From contig JAKLHU010000099.1 of NCBI GenBank assembly GCA_022709995.1, positions 1 through 7,298 on the forward strand: DNA of 7,298 nucleotides, given 5' to 3'. Positions within the stretch are counted from its first letter, which is position 1. Every line of letters begins with the position of its first letter. Source of the DNA: Verrucomicrobiota bacterium (GTDB lineage Bacteria; Verrucomicrobiota; Lentisphaeria; Oligosphaerales; Oligosphaeraceae). The position numbers were made by a program, and so were the translations under genes. Below the pieces are notes generated by a model that was not told where the DNA came from, searched no databases, and was given only the letters and a program-made list of their open reading frames with translations. Positions 1 through 7,298 of the stretch are shown here, one piece after another.

Positions 1-1
1 G

Positions 2-916
2 ATTCCCGGGTTGCGCGACAATCCCGGCGTCCTGGATTCGACCGGCATTCTCGGCCTCGACGCCGTGCCGGAAAGCCTGGTCATCATCGGCGGCGGCGTC
101 ATCGGGCTCGAATTTGCGTCGTTCTTCGCCACGGTCGGCACCAAGGTCACGGTCGTCGAAATGCTGCCGAAAATCGCCCCGATCGTCGACGACGAAATCG
201 GCAAGAAGCTGATGGGCGAGCTCAAGAAGGCCGGCGTCGTGTTCCAGTTGTCGTGCAAAGTCGTCCGCCTCGAGGGTCGGACGCTGGTCTATGCGACTCC
301 GGAGGGCAAGGAGGAAAGCGTCACCGGCGCCTGGATTCTCAATTCGACGGGCCGCAGTCCAGTCCTGAAGGGGATTGGCCTGGAAGAGGCCGGCGTCGAC
401 TTTGACCGTCGCGGCATCAAGGCGGACGAGTATGGCAAGACGAACGTACCCGGGGTCTGGGCCTGCGGCGACGTCACCGGCCGCTGCCTGCTGGCGCATG
501 CCGCCACCCGGGAAGGGATCGTCGCGGTCAACAACATGTTCGGGATTCCGGACCGGTTGCGCCTCAGCGCCATCCCCTCGGTGATCTACACGCATCCGGA
601 GGTCGCCCAGGTCGGCGCGACGGAGGAAGAGTTGAAGGCGCGCGGCGTCGCGTATCGCAAGGCGGTCATGCCGATGGCGGTCGCCGGCCGTTTTGTGGTC
701 GAGAACGCCGGCCAGTCCGGCACGGTCAAAGTCCTGGTGGGCGAGAAGCACGGCGAGGTCCTCGGAGTGCACATGATCGGCGGCTGCGGCGGCGAATTCA
801 TCGCTTCGGCGGCGGCCATGGTCGAGATGGAACTGCGGGTGGAGGACGTCCGCCAGATCGTGTTCCCGCATCCGACGACTTCGGAAGCCCTGAAGGAAAC
901 GATTCTGCACGCCTAA
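2..916 (+). CDS. lpdA: Dihydrolipoamide dehydrogenase (E3 of a 2-oxoacid dehydrogenase complex), 5'-truncated by the window edge
   Basis: This is the C-terminal 304 residues of an FAD/NAD-dependent disulfide oxidoreductase. The enzyme reoxidises dihydrolipoyl groups on the E2 subunit and reduces NAD+ in the cytoplasm. The frame is open to the left edge, so the TTG at 11 is not the start. About 150-160 residues are missing, including the N-terminal FAD fold and the redox CxxxxC. Visible landmarks in order are the NAD-binding [10 protein letters not shown] (about 80-115), the TGRSP segment (about 350), the second FAD-contact GDVTG...LLAHAA (about 470-505), and the dimerisation domain ending in HPTTSE (about 869-886). 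That last motif carries the His-Glu pair expected of lipoamide dehydrogenases and argues against a glutathione or mercuric reductase. The TAA is at 914-916. The fused E1 lies 108 bases downstream on the same strand, which supports a role in the same complex. The exact substrate complex cannot be told. Confidence 0.93.
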   Translation: MPGLRDNPGVLDSTGILGLDAVPESLVIIGGGVIGLEFASFFATVGTKVTVVEMLPKIAPIVDDEIGKKLMGELKKAGVVFQLSCKVVRLEGRTLVYATPEGKEESVTGAWILNSTGRSPVLKGIGLEEAGVDFDRRGIKADEYGKTNVPGVWACGDVTGRCLLAHAATREGIVAVNNMFGIPDRLRLSAIPSVIYTHPEVAQVGATEEELKARGVAYRKAVMPMAVAGRFVVENAGQSGTVKVLVGEKHGEVLGVHMIGGCGGEFIASAAAMVEMELRVEDVRQIVFPHPTTSEALKETILHA

Positions 917-1010
917 GCCTGGCCGCTGCCCACAACGTTCGGGCGGCGCTTGGCGCTTTCCGGTCCAAGACGACATTTTTCTGGTCACTGATAGCAAGCA
1001 ATGCAAGCCT

Positions 1011-1016
1011 AAGGAG
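1011..1016 (+). promoter_or_regulatory. Ribosome binding site of the fused E1 gene
   Basis: AAGGAG is followed by an eight-base, T-rich spacer (TTTTTTTC) and ATG at 1025. It fixes the E1 start. The rest of the 917-1024 gap shows no clear terminator or strong promoter, so E3 and E1 may be co-transcribed. Confidence 0.8.
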
Positions 1017-1024
1017 TTTTTTTC

Positions 1025-3484
<2,460 letters not shown>

Positions 3485-3504
3485 GGCGCGGCCGGAAACA
3501 CCAA

Positions 3505-3535
3505 GCCTCCGGGCCGCCGTGCGCGGCCCGGAGGC
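3505..3535 (+). terminator. GC-rich perfect hairpin just after E1 (terminator-like, no T tract)
   Basis: Two 12-base arms, 3505-3516 (GCCTCCGGGCCG) and 3524-3535, are exact reverse complements around a 7-base loop. The hairpin lies 20 bases after the E1 stop. No T tract follows, so it may stabilise the 3' end or pause polymerase rather than terminate alone. Confidence 0.6.
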
Positions 3536-3562
3536 GGTCGCCATCAACATGCAATCACCGAC

Positions 3563-3604
3563 AAGGCGCTTCCGCCACCATGTGCGCGGAAGCGCCTTCT
3601 TTGT
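3563..3604 (+). terminator. Rho-independent terminator of the E3-E1 transcript
   Basis: The 13-base arms AAGGCGCTTCCGC (3563-3575) and GCGGAAGCGCCTT (3586-3598) are perfectly complementary with a 10-base loop. They are followed by the T-rich CTTTGT. With the hairpin at 3505 this makes two consecutive structures after E1, ahead of the convergent ATPase gene. Confidence 0.75.
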
Positions 3605-3638
3605 CCCGGTGGAAAGAACCGCTAGGACGGTGAAATGT

Positions 3639-3669
3639 GACGTAGGGGACGTAGGGGACGTATAGACGG
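3639..3669 (+). repeat. 9-base tandem repeat, left cluster
   Basis: Units GACGTAGGG, GACGTAGGG and GACGTATAG run head to tail, followed by a partial ACGG. The period is 9 bases. The cluster is non-coding, lies between the terminator and the ATPase 3' region, and is complementary to the right cluster at 3759-3804. Confidence 0.8.
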
Positions 3670-3758
3670 CAAATAGGACAATGGAATGAATAGGCACTTG
3701 GGTTATTGCAGTCGCCCAAAGCCAAAGCGAACCATTCAATTGGGAGTATTGGTTCCTA

Positions 3759-3804
3759 ACGTCCCCTGCGTCCCCTGCGTCCCATACGTCCTATTCGACC
3801 GTCC
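3759..3804 (-). repeat. 9-base tandem repeat, right cluster, inverted relative to the left one
   Basis: Units on the plus strand are ACGTCCCCT, GCGTCCCCT, GCGTCCCAT and ACGTCCTAT, followed by a decayed TCGACCGTCC. The reverse complement of 3759-3776 matches 3644-3661 at 17 of 18 bases. The two clusters therefore form an inverted repeat about 97 bases apart. Confidence 0.8.
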
Positions 3805-3837
3805 CGTGCCTTCCATCGCCACGCGTTGCCCATGAAC

Positions 3838-3869
3838 CCAAAATGACATTGGATGTTTTGCTTGCAAAG
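3838..3869 (-). repeat. AT-rich promoter-like module, copy A
   Basis: On the minus strand this reads TTGCAA (3867-3862), 16 bases, then CATTTT (3845-3840), with TG one base before the second box. The CCAATGT core is shared with copy B. The copy sits downstream of the ATPase gene and has no minus-strand gene behind it in the window; only the E1 3' end follows. It is the most divergent of the three copies at its -10 end. Confidence 0.6.
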
Positions 3870-3876
3870 AATCGCT

Positions 3877-3925
3877 GCCGGCGCGTGTTTGCCGGGCATA
3901 GAGGCCGCAGTCGCGCCAGCGCGGC
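3877..3925 (-). repeat. GC-rich 49-base module, copy A (downstream of the ATPase gene)
   Basis: It matches 5626-5674 at 46 of 49 positions. It begins 11 bases past the ATPase stop when read on the minus strand. Read in the DUF4838 frame it would encode WRDCGLYAR, but the stop found in copy B is a CAA here, so this copy is not the end of a gene. GGCGCG (3880-3885) and CGCGCC (3912-3917) can pair as an outer stem. Confidence 0.85.
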
Positions 3926-3936
3926 GGCTAGTCGGA

Positions 3937-5124
3937 TTACACGAAGAACCAGGGGCGGACGTCAACGCCTTGGCGTGTGTAGGATGCGTCGCCGCCATAT
4001 ACCAGCATGGCTTCGGCCGTCTGCGAAAGACTCTTCCAGTAGTACAAACCATCCATCATGCTGCCGGAGATGGTTTGTCCCGACTTGATTTCGATCGGGA
4101 AAAGTTTTTCCCCATTTTCCACGATCAGATCCACTTCGTGTCCCTGTGAGTCTCGCCAGAAGGACAAGGGCGGTTCAAAGCCGGCATGGAGGCATGCTTT
4201 GGCCAGTTCCGAAATGACGTAGGTCTCAAAAATGGCTCCGCGGGCGCTGTGCAGCAGCAATTCCTCCGGGGAGCGGATACCGAGCAGATAGCAGAGCAGT
4301 CCCGTGTCGTAGAAATACAACTTGGGGCTTTTGACCAGGCGTTTGTTGAAGTTGCGCTGGTGCGGCCGCAGCAGAAAGATCGTATGGCTGGCGACCAAGA
4401 TGGACAGCCAACGTTTAATGGTCACTGGGGAGACGCCGGCGTCGTTGGCAATCGAAGTCATGCTGATGATTTGACCGCTTCGTCCCGCGCAGAGGCGCAG
4501 AAAGGTCTGGAAGGCGTCAAGGTCGCCGACATTCACCAGAGAGCGGACGTCCCGCTCAAGGTAACTCATGGTATACTGAGCCAGCCACCCGGTTGGCTTG
4601 AGGCTGCGGTCATGAAGAGGTGGGAAGCCCCCTTTGAAGATGTGCTCGAAGACGGTCATGTTATCCGGGGGATGACCGTTCTCGGCCGTCGGCAGGTGGA
4701 AAATATCGATATTGGGCTTGCCGGCCAGCTCCAAGGTCGAAAACGGGAGCAGTTTCATGGTCGCGCACCGCCCCGCCAAAGACTGCGAAATCGCTTCCAT
4801 AAGATGAAAATTCTGCGAGCCCGTCAGGATGAACTCGCCTGGGCGACGGCGCTCGTCAACCAAGGGCATGATGTAACTGAACAACTCCGGCGTGCGCTGA
4901 ACCTCGTCGAAAATGACTGGACCTTTGAACTGCCCTAAAAAACCATTCGGGTCAGACAGGGCGAATTGGCGGTCATCCGGCTTTTCCAAATTGACATAAC
5001 TGTAACCCGGGAATAACGCTCGACACAAGGTCGTCTTCCCCGATTGCCGAGGACCAGTCACCGCCACAATCGGATACTGCCGAGCCGATGCCTGAATGAC
5101 TTCACCCAAGTGGCGAATAATCAT
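3937..5124 (-). CDS. AAA-type ATPase with DUF4143 C-terminal region
   Basis: A complete 395-residue protein of the widespread ATPase/DUF4143 family, usually about 370-450 residues, whose cellular role is not established. Visible motifs are Walker A GPRQSGKT (24-31), Walker B VIFDEVQ (70-76), a sensor-like TGSQ (101-104), and the DUF4143 region (about 170-350). That region includes a probable winged-helix segment (SIANDAGVSPVTIKRWLSIL, 224-243), the KLYFYDTGLLCYLLG stretch, and HEVDLIV...IEIKSG (329-349), which resembles a PD-(D/E)XK nuclease core. ATG at 5124 is chosen because AAGGAGG lies six bases upstream. A longer frame from TTG at 5184 would start inside the promoter-like repeat. Hand-counted 60-base samples give 47-58% GC here against 73% in the DUF4838 gene, suggesting acquisition from elsewhere. 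It stands alone, convergent with E1, bracketed by repeat copies A and C. Confidence 0.92.
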   Translation of the reverse strand: MIIRHLGEVIQASARQYPIVAVTGPRQSGKTTLCRALFPGYSYVNLEKPDDRQFALSDPNGFLGQFKGPVIFDEVQRTPELFSYIMPLVDERRRPGEFILTGSQNFHLMEAISQSLAGRCATMKLLPFSTLELAGKPNIDIFHLPTAENGHPPDNMTVFEHIFKGGFPPLHDRSLKPTGWLAQYTMSYLERDVRSLVNVGDLDAFQTFLRLCAGRSGQIISMTSIANDAGVSPVTIKRWLSILVASHTIFLLRPHQRNFNKRLVKSPKLYFYDTGLLCYLLGIRSPEELLLHSARGAIFETYVISELAKACLHAGFEPPLSFWRDSQGHEVDLIVENGEKLFPIEIKSGQTISGSMMDGLYYWKSLSQTAEAMLVYGGDASYTRQGVDVRPWFFV

Positions 5125-5130
5125 GGTTGG

Positions 5131-5137
5131 CCTCCTT
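5131..5137 (-). promoter_or_regulatory. Ribosome binding site of the ATPase gene
   Basis: On the minus strand AAGGAGG lies six bases before ATG at 5124. This strong match decides the start against the upstream TTG at 5184. Confidence 0.88.
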
Positions 5138-5156
5138 AAAATAAATCTCTCTTGTA

Positions 5157-5184
5157 AAAATAACATTGAAAGTTGGAATTGCAA
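5157..5184 (-). promoter_or_regulatory. Probable ATPase promoter, within AT-rich module copy C
   Basis: Minus strand: -35-like TTGCAA (5184-5179), 16-base spacer, -10-like TATTTT (5162-5157) with an extended -10 TG at 5165-5164. A start near 5150 would give a leader of roughly 26 bases carrying the AAGGAGG. The whole module (5151-5185) shares CTTG-AAAAATAACATTG and ATTGCA with copy B, so this promoter is one member of a repeat family. Each hexamer matches the sigma-70 consensus at 4 of 6 positions. Confidence 0.6.
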
Positions 5185-5271
5185 GAGAGATCCATGGCCA
5201 ATTTTTCCGGGTGGGCAATGCCCCGCCCTTGAGTAGGAGACGATCTACGCGTGACCATACGGCGTTTTTGT

Positions 5272-5371
5272 CGCCCGGCTGGGGTTGCTTTCCAATGTAT
5301 TCTGTCCGCCCCTGGGCGGCGCGGCCCTCCTGGCCGCTTGCCTTGGACCCTGCCCTGCCGCCCGGCTGGGG
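5272..5371 (+). repeat. Pair of 13-base direct repeats
   Basis: CGCCCGGCTGGGG occurs at 5272-5284 and again at 5359-5371, with 74 bases between that include two small GC-rich hairpins. The significance is unknown. Confidence 0.5.
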
Positions 5372-5422
5372 CCATTGCCACTCCGCTGCGATCAGAAAAT
5401 AATCAGCCCTACCACACGAACA

Positions 5423-5474
5423 GGGGATTGCCGGGGCGGGGTCTGCGGATGGCTGGCGGGGACGGCGGGTGGGG
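5423..5474 (+). other. Cluster of G tracts, possible G-quadruplex
   Basis: Six runs of three or four G occur in 52 bases (5423-5426, 5433-5436, 5438-5441, 5458-5461, 5467-5469, 5471-5474). The 16-base central gap makes a canonical four-tract quadruplex with short loops imperfect unless GG pairs take part. Confidence 0.35.
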
Positions 5475-5531
5475 CCAATGTTGGTGGCCCGGCCACGCCT
5501 GGCCATCGGTCCCGCCGGCCGGCGTGGTGGT

Positions 5532-5567
5532 CTTGCAAAAATAACATTGGATATTCTGATTGCATAG
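5532..5567 (-). repeat. AT-rich promoter-like module, copy B
   Basis: Minus strand: ATGCAA (5565-5560), 16 bases, TATTTT (5543-5538), TG one base upstream of the latter. It shares CTTG-AAAAATAACATTG and ATTGCA with copy C, and CCAATGT with copy A. It lies about 70 bases past the DUF4838 stop and over 400 bases before the next minus-strand start, so it is not obviously the promoter of a coding gene. Confidence 0.65.
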
Positions 5568-5625
5568 AAACGTTGACGACGCTGGTGTTGTTGCGGCGTG
5601 CTTGTGTCTGGCTCTGGCTTTGGGC

Positions 5626-5674
5626 GCCGGCGCGGGTTTACCGGGCATAGAGGCCGCAGTCGCGCCATCGCGGC
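5626..5674 (-). repeat. GC-rich 49-base module, copy B (overlaps the 3' end of the DUF4838 gene)
   Basis: It is 46/49 identical to 3877-3925. The minus-strand reading encodes the last residues RWRDCGLYAR and the TAA stop of the DUF4838 gene, then runs about 12 bases past it. GGCGCG and CGCGCC can pair here as in copy A. The gap to the AT-rich module is 58 bases, against 7 in copy A. Confidence 0.85.
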
Positions 5675-7298
5675 CAGGTGTCGCGGGCGATGTCGAAGAC
5701 GTTGACGGCGAACGGTTGTTTTTGGAAGGTCTCCCGGAGAAAGGCCGTGTGGGCGAGGACATATTCTTTCAGTTCCAGGCGGTGGCCGGCGGCGGCGCGA
5801 TGGCGCTGGAGGAAGTCGACTTCGCGGATGGCGACATCGAGGCCGAGCCGGAGGAAGGCGACGCGGTCGTGTTCCGGGGAGGGCGTGGCGACCGCCTGTT
5901 CCGCCTGGTCGAGGGCGGCGGTCATGGCGGCCAGCACGTCGGGCGTATAATAGTAGGGCAGCTTGTCGAGCAGCGAGAGCTGCGTGTTGCTGAGGTCTTC
6001 GAGCTCGGCGATTTCCGAAGCCTTGCCGGCGGCCAGGCGGTCGGTCACCTGTTCGCACAGCTCGAAGTAGTGGCGAACGGCGCTGGCGGCCGGGCCGAAA
6101 CCGCGTTGGCAGTAGTCCTGGACGACGTCCTCGGCGTCTTGCGCCGGATCCCAGAGCAGCCGGGCCAGCACATAGTAGTTCAGGCCCTGCGTGGCCCAAT
6201 GGTGGATGAGCGAATCGAAGTCGGCGGCGATCATGCCGGTCTGCCGGCAATGCCGGAGGTCGCGAGCCAGCTTTTTGACGTAGACGGCGGGCATGCCATG
6301 GCCGTCCAGCAGAAGATTCGGCCGCCAGCGCATTTCCCGTGAAATCCCGGCCCAGAAGTCCCAGATGGCGCGCTCTGCCGCCAACGCCTCGTCGTTGAAA
6401 TACTGCAGGCCGACGAAATTGGCGACGACGTTGTCCGGGATGTCGTTGTAGTACAGGGGCGGCGCCTGGTAGCCGGCATAGGCCAGATACATGATTTTGA
6501 GGTCTGGCGCGAGGGGGCGGACCGCCCGGGCCACGTCGCAGGTGAAGCGAAGAACGCGGTCGGTGAGGCCGGGGTATTGGAAGACCGGGCGGTTGCGTCC
6601 GAGGAAAAGCCGCCAGGTCCGCACTTGGTCCGTGCGCGGATCCCAGGCCCGGCAGGACGGACACAGGCAGAAGATGTCTTTGGAGCCGCCATCGCAGGGC
6701 GAAAGCATAAAATAGCCCAGGCCGGGATTGGCCGTCTTGGCCGCCAGGACTTCCTGCACCGTGGCGGCAAGAACGGCCGGATTGCTTTTGCAGATCCGGA
6801 CGTCGTCCTCGTGCGTCGCCCGGGTGCCGTCGGCCTGCAGCGCAAAGAACTCCGGCCGGTCGGCATATTTGTTTCTCCAGCTGTAGAAAGTTCCGCCGCC
6901 GGCGGCGGGGAGGCGTCCGCCCAGGCGTTGGGCCGGCCACCAGGACGCGTGCGGCGCCAGGGGGGCGGTGGTTTCGCGGGGGTCGAGGCCGAGGCGGTCG
7001 CAGGCGTCGAGAAAACGGGTGCTGCGGGGGATGGTGACGGTCGTCCCGTCCGGAGTTTTCCAGGGATTGGCGCGGCTGGAATAGCCGTTGCGGACAGCCC
7101 GTTCCAGCAGGGCCGGGCGGTCGGTCAGCCGGGTGGCGGGGATGGTCAGGGTGGCGCTGCGCGGATAAACGTCGCCGAGTCCGCCGGGCCAGAGCTTGCG
7201 GTAGCCGAGGAAGTCGTGCAGGAACGCCTCGACGGCCCAGGACAAGTTGGCGGCATTGATGGCGATGACGCCGTTCTGGCTGGAGATGGCGATGCCGT
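5638..7298 (-). CDS. DUF4838 domain protein, alpha-glucuronidase-like, 5'-truncated by the window edge
   Basis: 552 residues are visible and the frame stays open past the right edge, so the TTG at 7245 is not the start. DUF4838 proteins are common in polysaccharide-degrading PVC bacteria and Bacteroidetes and resemble glycoside hydrolases; their substrates are mostly unknown. Features in order: an N-terminal GH20b-like end (VEAFLHDFLGYRKLWPGGLG, about 7233-7174), a NKYADRPEFFAL segment, a CLCPSC motif (6669-6652) preceded by SPCDGG and typical of the family, LAYAGYQAPP, then GLNYYVLARLLWDP (about 6186-6145) and a helical C-terminal tail. A secretion signal would lie off the window. The stop is TAA at 5640-5638, and the final ten residues lie inside the repeated 49-base module. 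GC content is high, unlike the ATPase gene. Exact enzymatic activity cannot be assigned. Confidence 0.85.
   Translation of the reverse strand, partial: GIAISSQNGVIAINAANLSWAVEAFLHDFLGYRKLWPGGLGDVYPRSATLTIPATRLTDRPALLERAVRNGYSSRANPWKTPDGTTVTIPRSTRFLDACDRLGLDPRETTAPLAPHASWWPAQRLGGRLPAAGGGTFYSWRNKYADRPEFFALQADGTRATHEDDVRICKSNPAVLAATVQEVLAAKTANPGLGYFMLSPCDGGSKDIFCLCPSCRAWDPRTDQVRTWRLFLGRNRPVFQYPGLTDRVLRFTCDVARAVRPLAPDLKIMYLAYAGYQAPPLYYNDIPDNVVANFVGLQYFNDEALAAERAIWDFWAGISREMRWRPNLLLDGHGMPAVYVKKLARDLRHCRQTGMIAADFDSLIHHWATQGLNYYVLARLLWDPAQDAEDVVQDYCQRGFGPAASAVRHYFELCEQVTDRLAAGKASEIAELEDLSNTQLSLLDKLPYYYTPDVLAAMTAALDQAEQAVATPSPEHDRVAFLRLGLDVAIREVDFLQRHRAAAGHRLELKEYVLAHTAFLRETFQKQPFAVNVFDIARDTWPRWRDCGLYAR

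Larger units (their letters stand above)
3485..3936. other. Convergent intergenic region between E1 and the ATPase gene
   Basis: These 452 bases hold, in order, two hairpins (3505-3535, 3563-3604), the two opposed 9-base repeat clusters (3639-3669, 3759-3804), an AT-rich promoter-like module (3838-3869) and a GC-rich module (3877-3925) that ends 11 bases from the ATPase stop. I see no supported gene. The short open frames here are low-complexity readings of the 9-base repeats. Confidence 0.75.
5185..5637. other. GC-rich intergenic region between the ATPase and DUF4838 genes
   Basis: These 453 bases contain no gene I can support. Contents are a 13-base direct repeat CGCCCGGCTGGGG (5272-5284 and 5359-5371), small hairpins (CCGCCC/GGGCGG at 5306-5319; GCGGCC/GGCCGC at 5321-5337; CCACGCC/GGCGTGG at 5493-5527), a run of G tracts (5423-5474), AT-rich module copy B (5532-5567), and the start of the GC-rich module. 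Short frames are open on both strands, as expected in GC-rich DNA, but none has a convincing ribosome site or family features. Confidence 0.65.

Noticed and set aside
917..1024. Possible separate promoter or terminator between E3 and E1
   Set aside because: Apart from the Shine-Dalgarno I find no strong hairpin with a T tract and no well-spaced promoter boxes.
3639..3804. CRISPR array
   Set aside because: Units are only 9 bases and directly abutting, with no unique spacers and no cas genes nearby.
4186..4938. 250-residue plus-strand open frame
   Set aside because: It is antisense to the ATPase gene, which has intact Walker motifs and a strong ribosome site.
5125..5184. N-terminal extension of the ATPase from TTG at 5184
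   Set aside because: The added residues are encoded by the AT-rich repeat and leader, while AAGGAGG sits six bases before ATG at 5124.
5285..5305. Fourth copy of the AT-rich module (TTTCCAATGTATTC)
   Set aside because: It shares only CCAATGT-ATT on the opposite strand and lacks the 16-base box spacing, so it is probably chance.
5166..5402. 78-residue plus-strand frame in the intergenic region
   Set aside because: Its start lies inside the AT-rich repeat with no Shine-Dalgarno, a competing minus-strand frame covers the same bases, and the composition looks like GC-rich non-coding DNA.
5560..6342. 260-residue plus-strand open frame
   Set aside because: It is antisense to the DUF4838 gene, whose family motifs are clear. 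It has no ribosome site and no recognisable domain.
5102..6940. 612-residue minus-strand open frame
   Set aside because: It overlaps the DUF4838 gene in another frame of the same strand, is rich in Pro, Arg and Gly, and shows no family motif. It is a GC-driven shadow that also runs through the intergenic repeats.

Overview
This window comes from a GC-rich bacterial chromosome. The gene content fits the PVC group, and Lentisphaerota-like or related Verrucomicrobiota/Planctomycetota lineages look most likely. That assignment is an inference from three things: a DUF4838 carbohydrate-associated protein, a single-chain alpha+beta E1 dehydrogenase, and long GC-rich intergenic stretches with short dispersed repeats. 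No marker gene fixes the taxonomy.

Left part (1-3484, plus strand): two genes of a 2-oxoacid dehydrogenase complex. The C-terminal two thirds of a dihydrolipoamide dehydrogenase (E3) runs in from the left edge. After 108 bases and a good Shine-Dalgarno comes a complete 819-residue fused E1 (alpha and beta modules in one chain), probably acting on pyruvate or another 2-oxoacid. E3 and E1 would share an E2 acyltransferase core that is not in the window. A perfect GC-rich inverted repeat and a convincing intrinsic terminator follow E1.

Middle (3485-5637): a convergent intergenic region holds 9-base tandem repeats in two opposed clusters. Next is a complete minus-strand AAA-type ATPase with a DUF4143 C-terminal region (395 residues, start fixed by AAGGAGG). 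Its base composition is visibly lower in GC than its neighbours. Then comes a 453-base GC-rich intergenic stretch with no gene I can support.

Right part (5638-7298, minus strand): the C-terminal 552 residues of a DUF4838 protein related to alpha-glucuronidase-like glycoside hydrolases. It continues off the right edge.

The least expected signal is repeat structure tied to the minus-strand genes. (i) A roughly 30-base AT-rich module occurs three times (about 3838-3869, 5151-5185, 5532-5567), always in the same orientation. Each copy has a promoter-like layout on the minus strand: TTGCAA-like box, exactly 16 bases, then an extended -10-like box. One copy sits ideally in front of the ATPase gene. 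(ii) A 49-base GC-rich module (46/49 identical) lies at the 3' ends of both minus-strand genes; in the DUF4838 gene it supplies the last codons and the stop. Each minus-strand gene is therefore followed by the same pair, GC-rich module then AT-rich module, and the ATPase gene is bracketed by direct repeats. This could be a dispersed repeat family, a mobile cassette, or a shared 3'-end/promoter element. Genome-wide searches are needed to tell which.
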